Assembly (NCBI GenBank): GCA_030039575.1
Contig: JASHVH010000126.1
Coordinates: 1 to 8,414 of the forward strand
Direction of reading: 5' to 3'
Length of the DNA: 8,414 nt
Source: Acidimicrobiales bacterium
Lineage (GTDB): Bacteria; Actinomycetota; Acidimicrobiia; Acidimicrobiales; Palsa-688
Under the pieces are notes generated by a model. That model saw nothing but the letters and a program-made list of their open reading frames with translations, was not told where the DNA came from and did no database searches. The translations under genes and the position numbers were made by a program. This document shows, in pieces, positions 1 to 6,357 of this stretch (position 1 is its first letter; each line of letters opens with the position of its first letter).

Positions 1-836
1 GTGACGCCGTACCGGGCAAAGACCGAGTAGACGAGGCCGGAGCAGTCGTACCCGAACCCGCTCGTCCCGCCCCACAGGTAAGGCAGCCCGAGGAAAAGCC
101 GGGCCTGGGCCACGATGGCGCCGCCCGTGACCGCGGTGGTGTGGACCCGGGCCACGGCGGCGGAACTGAGGGCGCCTTCACCCCCGCCGGGGAGGCCCAC
201 GATGACATATCCATGGGCCACGGACAGTTCGGGTAGTTCGGTGTCGTAGCTTAGGAGGAACCGGGGACCTCCAACGGCGCCGTTCGAGGACGCGTACAGC
301 CACGTGGACGGGACCGAGACAATGACCGCCCGGCCCGGGTCTGGGGCCGGGGTGGTGCTCAGTTGTGCGCTAGGCACCCAGCCGATTACCCCGTTCGGGA
401 AATGGTCCCCGGTTTGGCTCGGGATCTCGACCCGGCTCCACTTACCGCGCTGTGACAGCACCACGACCTTACGCCCGTACAGCATCTGAGTATCGACCCG
501 CCCGTTCAACCCCAGGCGACCAAGGACCGTCATCGAGCCCAACCACTGCTCGATCCGGGCGGGGTCCCGGAGGGCGGGCCCGTCCAGGGGGCGCGGGCTC
601 GTCGGGTTGATCCAGACGGTGGCTACCGAGACCTGGACCCAGGCCAGCGTGCCCTGTGCCGGCGGCTGCGCCGCGGCCGCCCCAGCCGTAGGCCCGACCG
701 CCATCGTGACCGGGGCCAACATCAGCATCAGCCGCTTCAGTACCGGGATAACCCCAGTGTCGCGCGTCGCCCCCATGGCTGCCGGCCAGGTGGCCACCGT
801 CCGGCCCGGCTGTTGGTGCCCGGCCGCCACCTTCAT
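1..836 (-). CDS. Exported NlpC/P60 (C40) peptidase with SH3-like domains, 3' end cut by window edge
   Basis: Probable cell-wall peptide endopeptidase of the family that cuts gamma-D-glutamyl-diamino acid bonds (YkfC / dipeptidyl-peptidase VI type). I translated 278 codons with no stop; the C-terminus lies beyond base 1. A hydrophobic stretch (LKRLMLMLAPVTMAV, about residues 34-48) followed by an Ala-rich segment looks like a signal peptide. An SH3-like region follows at about 62-165, with YGRKVVVL, W-S-R-V and GWVPSAQL. A second one, with SYDTELPEL and LPGG, covers about 168-230. The catalytic start YLWGGTSGFGYDCSGLVYS places the nucleophile at Cys265; the His and third residue are outside the window. 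The start ATG is 5 nt after the stop of the upstream enzyme (TGACAGCCATG) and lacks its own clear Shine-Dalgarno, suggesting translational coupling. An ATG at 776 is an alternative start with a shorter n-region. The family is certain; the exact bond cut is inferred. Confidence 0.9.
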   Translation of the reverse strand, partial: MKVAAGHQQPGRTVATWPAAMGATRDTGVIPVLKRLMLMLAPVTMAVGPTAGAAAAQPPAQGTLAWVQVSVATVWINPTSPRPLDGPALRDPARIEQWLGSMTVLGRLGLNGRVDTQMLYGRKVVVLSQRGKWSRVEIPSQTGDHFPNGVIGWVPSAQLSTTPAPDPGRAVIVSVPSTWLYASSNGAVGGPRFLLSYDTELPELSVAHGYVIVGLPGGGEGALSSAAVARVHTTAVTGGAIVAQARLFLGLPYLWGGTSGFGYDCSGLVYSVFARYGV

Positions 837-841
837 GGCTG

Positions 842-1969
842 TCAGCCGAAACGGCGCACCGGTTCTCCCAACGCCGTCTCGTCCACCTCGACCCCCAGCC
901 CCGGCCCTGGGGCCACGGTGCCCCAGCCGTCTTTGGAGCTCGGCTCGTGCCCGGCCACGTGCTCGAGGGTCCAGTCGTTCATGAACGACGCCGCATAGAG
1001 GGCCTCCGGCGAAGTGCTGGCGGCCAACTGGCTGACGGCGGCGGTGGTCAGGTCCCCTCCCCAGGTGTCCTCGATGGTCAACCGCAGACCAAGGACCTCC
1101 GCCAATTCGCGGATGGTGCGGGCTGCGGCCAAGCCCCCGACGCGGCTGATCTTCAGGTTGACGGCGTCCATGACGCCGGCCTGGTAGCAGCGCAGGAGCG
1201 AAGCGACGTCGGTGATGACCTCGTCGAGCACGAAGGGCATCGACGTCCTGTCCCGTAGCACCACGCACTCCTCTATGGTCGGGCACGGTTGCTCGAGGCG
1301 CAGGCGAGGCAAGCCCTCCAGCATCCTCACCGCCAGGGTGGCGTCCTGGAGCCGCCAGCCGCCGTTGGCGTCGGCGACGATCACGTCCTCGTCGCCTGTG
1401 GCCTCCACCACTGCCCGCACGCGCTCGGCGTCCTCGGCCGGGTCGCCGCCGATCTTCAGCTGAAAACGGTGGATCCCCTCCGCCTCGGCCCGACCGGCGA
1501 AGTCGGCCATCTCCTGAGGGGAGCCGAGGGGGACGGCCACGTAGAGCGGGAAGCGCTCTTGGCGCCGGCCGCCGAGCAGGACGTGGCACGGGACGCCGAC
1601 GATTTTCCCGAGCAGGTCCCAGCACGCCACGTCGAGCACGCTTTTGGCGTACCCGTGCCCGCGCAGGGCCAGTTCCATGGCCTGGCTGACGGCGCCCAGG
1701 CTGGTCACGTCGACTCCGAACAAGGCGGGGGCGAGCTCTTCGAGGGCGGCCATCACCCCGCCGGCGAAGCCGGGGAGGTAGGTGGTGCCGAGCGGGCAGA
1801 CCTCGGCGAAACCCGTGAGGCCGTCGCCGGCCGTGACCGCCACGACCACGCTCGGCAGGGTCGAGACCTCCCGGCCTTGGGACATGACGTACGTGCCGTG
1901 GGCATACGTGAGGTTGTAGCGGTACACCCGGACTTCGGTTACCCGGCTCCCGTTCACGCCCAAGACCAC
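842..1969 (-). CDS. Enolase-superfamily enzyme, cis-3-hydroxy-L-proline dehydratase / hydroxyproline-betaine epimerase-like
   Basis: Enzyme of the mandelate racemase / muconate lactonizing group, which removes an alpha proton with Mg2+ help; 375 aa, normal for the family. Numbered from the chosen start, the capping domain has GFAEVCPLGTTYLP (54-67) and GYAKSVLDVACWDLLGK (106-122). The barrel has FQLK (catalytic Lys172), DANGGW (metal Asp200), LEQPC (Glu226), VLDE (Asp249) and NLKIS (catalytic Lys273), then EDTWGGD and the C-terminal PGPGLGVEVDE. The usual KxK pair is QxK here. As I recall it, QxK with a D-x-WGGD motif fits the hydroxyproline-derivative group better than L-Ala-D/L-Glu epimerases, which keep KxK and carry a DxD motif. 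Start: the open frame extends to a GTG at 2002, but GTG 1969 has GGAGG 5 nt upstream. It is first in a pair with the C40 peptidase. The superfamily is certain; the substrate is inferred, and dipeptide epimerase remains an alternative given the neighbour. Confidence 0.88.
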   Translation of the reverse strand: MVLGVNGSRVTEVRVYRYNLTYAHGTYVMSQGREVSTLPSVVVAVTAGDGLTGFAEVCPLGTTYLPGFAGGVMAALEELAPALFGVDVTSLGAVSQAMELALRGHGYAKSVLDVACWDLLGKIVGVPCHVLLGGRRQERFPLYVAVPLGSPQEMADFAGRAEAEGIHRFQLKIGGDPAEDAERVRAVVEATGDEDVIVADANGGWRLQDATLAVRMLEGLPRLRLEQPCPTIEECVVLRDRTSMPFVLDEVITDVASLLRCYQAGVMDAVNLKISRVGGLAAARTIRELAEVLGLRLTIEDTWGGDLTTAAVSQLAASTSPEALYAASFMNDWTLEHVAGHEPSSKDGWGTVAPGPGLGVEVDETALGEPVRRFG

Positions 1970-1974
1970 GTCGC

Positions 1975-1979
1975 CCTCC
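1975..1979 (-). promoter_or_regulatory. Ribosome binding site deciding the enolase-family start
   Basis: On the minus strand GGAGG, within AAGGGAGGG, lies 5 nt before GTG 1967-1969. The longer in-frame GTG at 2002 has no comparable motif, so the shorter start is preferred. Confidence 0.7.
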
Positions 1980-2030
1980 CTTGTCGGAGCCGGCCACCGC
2001 ACATTCGCGTGATCATTGCATACCTGTGCT

Positions 2031-2058
2031 CCCGGGCCCTGACCCTTACCCCGGGCCC
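2031..2058. repeat. Paired CCCGGGCCC direct repeats in the divergent promoter region
   Basis: CCCGGGCCC occurs at 2031-2039 and again at 2050-2058, 19 bp apart start to start, close to two helical turns. Both lie between the divergent enolase-family and M24 genes, and the second sits inside the spacer of the candidate M24 promoter. This could be a paired operator, but in GC-rich DNA a chance repeat is possible. Confidence 0.4.
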
Positions 2059-2068
2059 CAGTTACGCT
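2039..2068 (+). promoter_or_regulatory. Candidate promoter of the M24 peptidase gene
   Basis: CTGACC (2039-2044) is followed after 18 bp by TACGCT (2063-2068), which fits the actinobacterial TANNNT -10 pattern. Transcription would start near 2075, giving an untranslated leader of about 40 nt. The match is moderate (4 of 6 at -35). Confidence 0.4.
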
Positions 2069-2101
2069 TCCGGCTTGGGGCCAACCGTCCCCGTCCCGTT
2101 C

Positions 2102-2107
2102 GGAGGT
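2102..2107 (+). promoter_or_regulatory. Ribosome binding site deciding the M24 start
   Basis: GGAGGT is placed 8 nt before ATG 2116. It argues against the longer in-frame start at 1981, which would also overlap the divergent gene's leader. Confidence 0.85.
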
Positions 2108-2115
2108 CTAAAACC

Positions 2116-3609
2116 ATGCCCTCGTCAACGAGCCGCCCGCAGGAGCAAAACCCCCAACGAGAGACAGGTTTCGAGCGCGGGGGCACCGTTCCGGAAGTCC
2201 CCGCCCTCGGCTACGAGCCGCTTCCTCAGCTGTTCCAAAGGAACTTCAGCCCCGAGGAGCTGGCGGCCAGGCGGTCCGCCGTCTTCGACCGGATTGGCGG
2301 GGACGACGTCGCGCTCCTGCAGGGTGCTCCTGCCCCAGCAACATCGGAGTTCTTCCGCCAGACCAACGACTTTTACTACCTGTGCGGGGTCGAAGTACCC
2401 CATGCTTACCTGCTGCTCGACGGCCGGACGCGGACGACGACTTTGTACCTTCCGCATCGCGACACAGCCTTGGAAAGGAGCGAGGGCCGCCGGCTGGCCG
2501 CCGAGGACTCGGTCGAAACCGAGGAGCTCACCGGCATCGAGTCGGTCCAGGGGACCGAGGGTTTGTCGCTCGACCTGCAACGGCTCGTCCTGAAACGCGG
2601 GCATTTCCGCTGCTATACGCCTCTCAGCCCCGCCGAAGGGGCGCGGGCCATGCGCGACCAGCTCCTGCGGGCGGCGGCGACGTCGGCTTCCGACCCGTGG
2701 GACAGTGCTCCGACGCGCGAAGCCCTTTTCGTGCAGCGCCTCCGGGAGCGCTTCCCAATGCTGGAGATAGCTGACCTATCGCCCGTCCTCGACCGCTTGA
2801 GGCTGGTCAAGAGCGACGCCGAACTGCATTTGTTGCGGGTGGCCGGCCGGCTCTCGGCTCTGGCAGTTACCGAAGCCATGCGCTGCACCCGGCCGGGGGT
2901 CATGGAGTTCGAGCTCGCAGCCGTGGCCAACCTCTGCTTCACGGCCGGCGGGGCGCGCGGGGAGGGCTACCACGCCATCATCGGTGGTGGCGCCAACGCC
3001 TGGTACGCCCACTACGGCCGGCTCGGGTCAGCGCTGCGAGGAGGCGACCTCGTGCTGATGGACTACGCGCCCGACGTGGCCTATTACACCAGCGACATCG
3101 GGCGGATGTGGCCGGTGAACGGGAGGTACAGCCCGTTGCAACGGGCCGCTTATGGTTTCATCGTCGAGTACCACCGTGAGCTGCTGCAGCGGATCGGGCC
3201 GGGGGCCGTGCCCTCGGACATCCTCGAGGAGTCGGCGGCGAAAATGCGTGACCGCATCGAGACCTTCTCTTTCCCCGAGCCGGGCTATAAAGAGGCGGCG
3301 TTGGCCGCGCTCCCGGTGACCGGGCACCTCTCCCACCCGGTCGGCATGTCCGTGCACGACGTCGGGGACTACACCAACGCCCCGCTCGAGGCGGGCATGG
3401 TGTTCTCTGTCGACCCGATGATGTGGGTGCACGAGGCGCACGCGTACATCAGGTGCGAAGACACCGTCGTAGTCACGGCCGGCGGGGCCGAAGTCCTGAC
3501 CGCTGGTGCGCCTCTCGACCCGGACGACGTGGAGCGGGCCATGACGGAGCCGAGCGACCTGCTGCCGATCTTGGCGGCCCGGCCCTGGTGGGGCCCCGGC
3601 CTCCGATGA
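2116..3609 (+). CDS. M24B metallopeptidase, Xaa-Pro aminopeptidase type
   Basis: Probable cytoplasmic dimetal aminopeptidase that releases the residue before proline (aminopeptidase P / prolidase family); 497 aa, with no signal peptide. A polar leader (1-35) precedes the creatinase-like N-terminal domain (about 38-200, with FFRQTNDFYYLCGVEVP and LYLPHRD). The pita-bread catalytic domain covers about 235-465. Visible metal-site residues are Asp316 (LMDYA), Asp327 (TSDIGRMW), His407 (SHPVG), Asp433 (FSVDP) and Glu448 (RCEDTVVV). His299 (YAHYG) and His414 (SVHDVGDY) match the proton-shuttle histidines of aminopeptidase P. The fourth ligand is normally Glu (xEPG) but is Asp here, with PMMW in place of PGxY. 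I recall similar D-P variants in distant bacterial relatives, so this may mark a subfamily rather than loss of activity. The gene is divergent from the enolase-family/C40 pair, suggesting a shared peptide or proline-derivative theme. The family is certain; the exact specificity is inferred. Confidence 0.92.
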   Translation: MPSSTSRPQEQNPQRETGFERGGTVPEVPALGYEPLPQLFQRNFSPEELAARRSAVFDRIGGDDVALLQGAPAPATSEFFRQTNDFYYLCGVEVPHAYLLLDGRTRTTTLYLPHRDTALERSEGRRLAAEDSVETEELTGIESVQGTEGLSLDLQRLVLKRGHFRCYTPLSPAEGARAMRDQLLRAAATSASDPWDSAPTREALFVQRLRERFPMLEIADLSPVLDRLRLVKSDAELHLLRVAGRLSALAVTEAMRCTRPGVMEFELAAVANLCFTAGGARGEGYHAIIGGGANAWYAHYGRLGSALRGGDLVLMDYAPDVAYYTSDIGRMWPVNGRYSPLQRAAYGFIVEYHRELLQRIGPGAVPSDILEESAAKMRDRIETFSFPEPGYKEAALAALPVTGHLSHPVGMSVHDVGDYTNAPLEAGMVFSVDPMMWVHEAHAYIRCEDTVVVTAGGAEVLTAGAPLDPDDVERAMTEPSDLLPILAARPWWGPGLR

Positions 3610-3661
3610 TCGACGAGCGTCCCGAGCCCGGCGGGGCAACGGCCAGCGAGACCCCGTCGAG

Positions 3662-3685
3662 TATCATTATATCATGCCATATCAT
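3662..3685. repeat. Three TATCAT copies in an AT-rich spacer
   Basis: TATCAT occurs at 3662-3667, 3670-3675 and 3680-3685, in an AT-rich patch (about 3656-3716) between GC-rich genes. Any copy could act as a -10 box for the plus-strand ATPase gene, although no good -35 is seen. The complement also reads TATAAT (3666-3671, minus strand). A protein-binding array or a junction scar are other readings. Confidence 0.45.
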
Positions 3686-3718
3686 TGGGTTCCATGCTGA
3701 TCCTTGATTGTGGTCCTC

Positions 3719-3723
3719 GAGGG
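3719..3723 (+). promoter_or_regulatory. Ribosome binding site supporting TTG 3729
   Basis: GAGGG lies 5 nt before TTG 3729-3731. The GGCGG (3722-3726) and CCGCC (3734-3738) that flank this TTG could pair, leaving the start codon in a 7-nt loop and covering part of the binding site. Confidence 0.5.
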
Positions 3724-3728
3724 CGGAT

Positions 3729-5144
3729 TTGAGCCGCCAGCGAGGCCTCCCGCCGGCCCACCGGGCCACGACGGTGGAGCTCCGTGCCCTCTACCCCTTC
3801 GTCATCCCCGACGACCTCGACGTGGACGGGTGTTACATAGGCCGAGAGGCAGCCGGCGGGTTGTTCTGTTTCGACCCGTGGGAGTGTTACGCCAAAGGCA
3901 AGCTCACCAGTCCCAACATCGTCGTCTTCGGCCAGATCGGCAGGGGGAAGTCGGCCTTCGTCAAGTCGTTCATCTGGCGCCAGCGCTGTTTTGGGCGCCA
4001 ATGCTGGGTGCTCGACCCTAAAGGGGAGTACGAGACGCTGGCCCTCGCCGGCGGCGGCTCGCCCCTACGGCTCGGGCCCGGGCTGGGCCTCCGGCTCAAC
4101 CCGCTGGACGTAAGCCCGGCCGTAACTGCCCCGGGTGACAAGGGTAAACACTCGCCTGCCGGCCAGGTACCACCCCACCAGCGGCGGGCCGAACTGCTCG
4201 GGGCGCTCCTTGGCAGTTCCCTCGGGCGGCCGCTCCAGCCCGAGGAGCGAGCCGCAGCGGACGTGGCCCTCGGCGCGGTGGAGGAACGCTCGGTTGTGCC
4301 GACGCTGCCCGTCGTAGCGGAGGCGTTGCTCAACCCCGCCCCACGCCACGCTGAACTGCTTGGGACCGACGTCGAAGGCTTGCGCCAGGACGGCCGGCAG
4401 GTGGCCCTCGAACTGCGCCGGCTCGTCCATGGCGACCTGGCCGGCATGTTCGATGGGGAGACGTCGCCGGGCGTGGAGCTGGCGTCGGGGATGGTCGTGT
4501 TGGACCTGTCCCGCCTCTACGCTTCCCCCGCTCTCGGGCTGCTCATGGTGTGCGCTCTGTCCTGGCTGCAGAGCGCCCTGGCCACCGGTTCGGCCAAGCG
4601 CCTGGTCGTACTGGACGAAGCCTGGGCCGTTCTCAGCCACCTCGCCACGGCGCGGTGGTTACAAGCCACTTTCAAGTTGTCCCGTGCCTACGGCGTGGCC
4701 AACGTGGCCGTTGTGCACCGCCTTTCGGACCTGAAAGCGGCCGGCCACGACGGCTCCCAGGAGCAGCGCCTGGCCGAAGGGCTACTGGCGGACGCCGAGA
4801 CCCGCGTGATCTTCGGCCAGGCCCCCGGGGAGGCGGAGCGGGCCGGCGAGCTGCTGGGCCTGTCCCGGACCGAGCAAATGATCTTGGGACAACTCCCTCG
4901 GGGCGTGGCGCTGTGGCGAGTGGGGCAGACCTCGTACCTCGTTGAACACGATTTATCCGACGAGGAAAGGGCCCTGACGGACACCGACAATGCGATGCGG
5001 GCCGCCGGGGGCGGGGAGGCCGGGAGGCGGCCATCCCCTCCACGGTTGGCCTCTCTGACCGAGGTTGACGAGGCGCGTCACGCGGTGGTGGCCCGCGAAC
5101 CTGGCGCCGGTGCTCATTTCCTGCCTGGTCCTCATTCCGCGTGA
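3729..5144 (+). CDS. VirB4/TraC-like conjugation ATPase, short actinobacterial form
   Basis: P-loop ATPase of the VirB4 / HerA-FtsK superfamily, which powers type IV secretion or conjugative DNA transfer at the membrane. From TTG 3729 it is 471 aa, close to the usual size of the actinobacterial form, which lacks the long N-terminal domain of proteobacterial VirB4. In order: YPFVIPDDLDVDGCYIGRE, FDPWECY, PNIVVFGQIGRGKSAFVKS with Walker A GQIGRGKS (68-75), WVLDPKGEY (93-101), RLNPLD (122-127), a variable region (130-240), VVLDLSRL, Walker B RLVVLDEAW (291-299), FKLSRAYGVANVAVVHRLSDL, and RVIFGQAPGEAE near the end of the fold. The last 45 or so residues are Gly/Pro/Arg-rich and look disordered. 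An in-frame TTG at 3708 gives seven more residues but has no ribosome binding site. No relaxase, coupling protein or membrane transfer gene is nearby, so its role here is unclear. Family confident. Confidence 0.88.
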   Translation: MSRQRGLPPAHRATTVELRALYPFVIPDDLDVDGCYIGREAAGGLFCFDPWECYAKGKLTSPNIVVFGQIGRGKSAFVKSFIWRQRCFGRQCWVLDPKGEYETLALAGGGSPLRLGPGLGLRLNPLDVSPAVTAPGDKGKHSPAGQVPPHQRRAELLGALLGSSLGRPLQPEERAAADVALGAVEERSVVPTLPVVAEALLNPAPRHAELLGTDVEGLRQDGRQVALELRRLVHGDLAGMFDGETSPGVELASGMVVLDLSRLYASPALGLLMVCALSWLQSALATGSAKRLVVLDEAWAVLSHLATARWLQATFKLSRAYGVANVAVVHRLSDLKAAGHDGSQEQRLAEGLLADAETRVIFGQAPGEAERAGELLGLSRTEQMILGQLPRGVALWRVGQTSYLVEHDLSDEERALTDTDNAMRAAGGGEAGRRPSPPRLASLTEVDEARHAVVAREPGAGAHFLPGPHSA

Positions 5145-5201
5145 CGCGGCCGAAGCTTCAGTCGTTCAACGTCCCCATAACGACCTCATCGAACGGGCAC
5201 C

Positions 5202-6131
5202 TCAGGACGCCACCGTCCATCCCTCGGAGATCTGGAGGTCCCTGCTGGCGCGGCTGGCGACCAGGTCCCCGTAAGGTCTTTCCAATTCGGTCGCCGTTTG
5301 TGACCAATGTCCTACCAACTCCGCGTCTTGTTTGGTCGCCCGGTGGTAAGCATTCTCCAAAGCCGACGAGGGCTCGAGATCGAGGTCCTCTAGGCCGTCC
5401 CGGCAGCGACGGTAGGTCCGGACGACCAACTGGCGCTGGCCAAGGGCGGCATAGCACCTCATTAAATTGGCGGCCGCCTCCTCCGACGCCGGGTCGTGTG
5501 CCAGGCAGGCTTCCCAGGTGTCGATAACCGCGTCGGGCCGAGATTTGCCGTGACCGCTGGCCCGGTCACGTGCGAGCTCCAACAGGGCTCTCTGGCGAAG
5601 TCGCTCGAGTGCGTCTCGCGGTTTGATGGCCCAGTCACTGTAGGGCTCGTCGTCCAACAGGACGGCGCGTTGAAGTAGCGCCGCGGACAGCGTGGCGTCC
5701 CGCTCGTGCCCGGGCTCCATGCCCAGACCGGCGCGGAGGGCCGTTTCGTGCGTTACCAGGTCAATTTCGAGCGGTATCTCAGCCGGGATACAGAGCTGGG
5801 CTCGGTCCGCTCGCAGCAATCGAGTACCGCTTTCACCGAGACGCGATAGGGCTTGCCTCGCCATCGACACGGCCCTCCTCAGGGCATTTGCGGAGGCCTT
5901 GGGTGGGAGGTTCGCAAACAACACTTCCCGGGCCACCTCCCTGGGGAGCCTGTGGTCGGGTCGCAGCATGAGGAGCTCACAGACGCGTTTGGCCGATGGC
6001 CGGGGCCACGGTCCGGCGCTCTTTTGGGCCACTCTTATGCTGAACGCGCCGAGGACCGTTACTTGGACCGGCACGGCATCTATTTGGCCGACCTCGTGGA
6101 GATAATGACCTGTCGTCTCTGAGTGCGTCAT
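5202..6131 (-). CDS. SARP-like transcriptional regulator (winged helix plus BTAD domain)
   Basis: Probable DNA-binding regulator of the Streptomyces antibiotic regulatory protein type, 309 aa, slightly longer than a minimal SARP. An N-terminal segment (1-21) precedes an OmpR-like winged helix: VQVTVLGAF (22-30), RPSAKRVCELLMLRP (44-58) and the recognition helix ANALRRAVSMARQAL (81-95). The TPR-like bacterial transcriptional activation domain follows (about 118-268), shown by LLDDEPYSDWA, CLAHDPASEEAAANLMRCYA and VVRTYRRCRDGLEDLDLEPS. A 40-residue tail follows with no recognised domain. ATG 6131 is chosen because GGAAGGAG ends 4 nt upstream; an in-frame GTG at 6179 is longer but unsupported. 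No NB-ARC ATPase domain is attached, so this is a small stand-alone SARP. It is convergent with the VirB4-like gene and divergent from the cellulase, a possible target. Family confident, target inferred. Confidence 0.9.
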   Translation of the reverse strand: MTHSETTGHYLHEVGQIDAVPVQVTVLGAFSIRVAQKSAGPWPRPSAKRVCELLMLRPDHRLPREVAREVLFANLPPKASANALRRAVSMARQALSRLGESGTRLLRADRAQLCIPAEIPLEIDLVTHETALRAGLGMEPGHERDATLSAALLQRAVLLDDEPYSDWAIKPRDALERLRQRALLELARDRASGHGKSRPDAVIDTWEACLAHDPASEEAAANLMRCYAALGQRQLVVRTYRRCRDGLEDLDLEPSSALENAYHRATKQDAELVGHWSQTATELERPYGDLVASRASRDLQISEGWTVAS

Positions 6132-6135
6132 GCAG

Positions 6136-6143
6136 CTCCTTCC
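6136..6143 (-). promoter_or_regulatory. Ribosome binding site deciding the SARP-like start
   Basis: GGAAGGAG on the minus strand is followed by CTGC and ATG 6129-6131. It supports this start over the GTG at 6179. Confidence 0.8.
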
Positions 6144-6154
6144 CAATTGAATTG
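6144..6154. promoter_or_regulatory. Dyad CAATT-G-AATTG next to the regulator's ribosome binding site
   Basis: An 11-bp interrupted palindrome lies just upstream of the SARP-like gene's Shine-Dalgarno. A protein bound here would block transcription or initiation, so autoregulation is possible. No binding evidence exists in the sequence beyond the symmetry. Confidence 0.35.
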
Positions 6155-6215
6155 AGCCGCCTCGTGTTTTGCCGGGCACTCGGGTACGTATTGATTGGCG
6201 AAACCGGCTCCGCCG

Positions 6216-6226
6216 CTATCTGATAG
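6216..6226. promoter_or_regulatory. Dyad CTATC-T-GATAG upstream of the regulator
   Basis: A perfect 5-bp-arm palindrome with a one-base centre lies about 85 bp upstream of the SARP-like start. It is a candidate operator, but no convincing -35/-10 pair for the regulator could be placed beside it. Confidence 0.35.
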
Positions 6227-6315
6227 TTCACCTTCTTCAACCCTGTTACGCACCATGACCTCGCCGGCGCTCCGGCACATCCCTTGCGCGTGCGATTTGT
6301 AAAGGAGTAATAGAC

Positions 6316-6357
6316 ATGCCCGTAGGGGCTTCAACGTCTCGACAGGGCCACGACTAA
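6316..6357 (+). CDS. Possible 13-residue leader peptide
   Basis: AAAGGAG (6301-6307) stands 8 nt before ATG 6316, and the frame reads MPVGASTSRQGHD then TAA. The ribosome binding site is as good as those of the large genes in this window. The peptide has no recognisable motif and no repeated codons typical of attenuation. It could be a leader peptide, the preserved start of a decayed gene, or chance. It lies about 580 nt upstream of the cellulase promoter, so a direct leader role for that gene is doubtful. Confidence 0.25.
   Translation: MPVGASTSRQGHD

Noticed and set aside
304..998. Several plus-strand open frames at the left end
   Set aside because: They lie opposite the C40 peptidase and the end of the enolase-family gene, whose translations are clearly real.
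842..1969. Calling the enolase-family gene an L-Ala-D/L-Glu epimerase because it adjoins a C40 peptidase
   Set aside because: The KxK motif and the C-terminal DxD motif expected for that group are not seen; QxK and DTWGGD fit a different group better. It is kept as an alternative only.
1289..2593. A 434-codon plus-strand open frame across the enolase-family gene and into the M24 gene
   Set aside because: It is antisense to a clearly recognised enzyme, overlaps the M24 gene in another frame, has low-complexity Arg/Pro/Ser-rich sequence and no domain.
3028..4640. Minus-strand open frames opposite the M24 and VirB4-like genes
   Set aside because: Their composition is Arg/Pro/Gly-rich as expected from the complement of GC-rich codons, with no domain and no ribosome binding site of note.
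5145..5201. Gap between the convergent VirB4-like and SARP-like genes searched for a shared terminator
   Set aside because: Only the short palindrome GAAGCTTC is present, with no T run on either strand.
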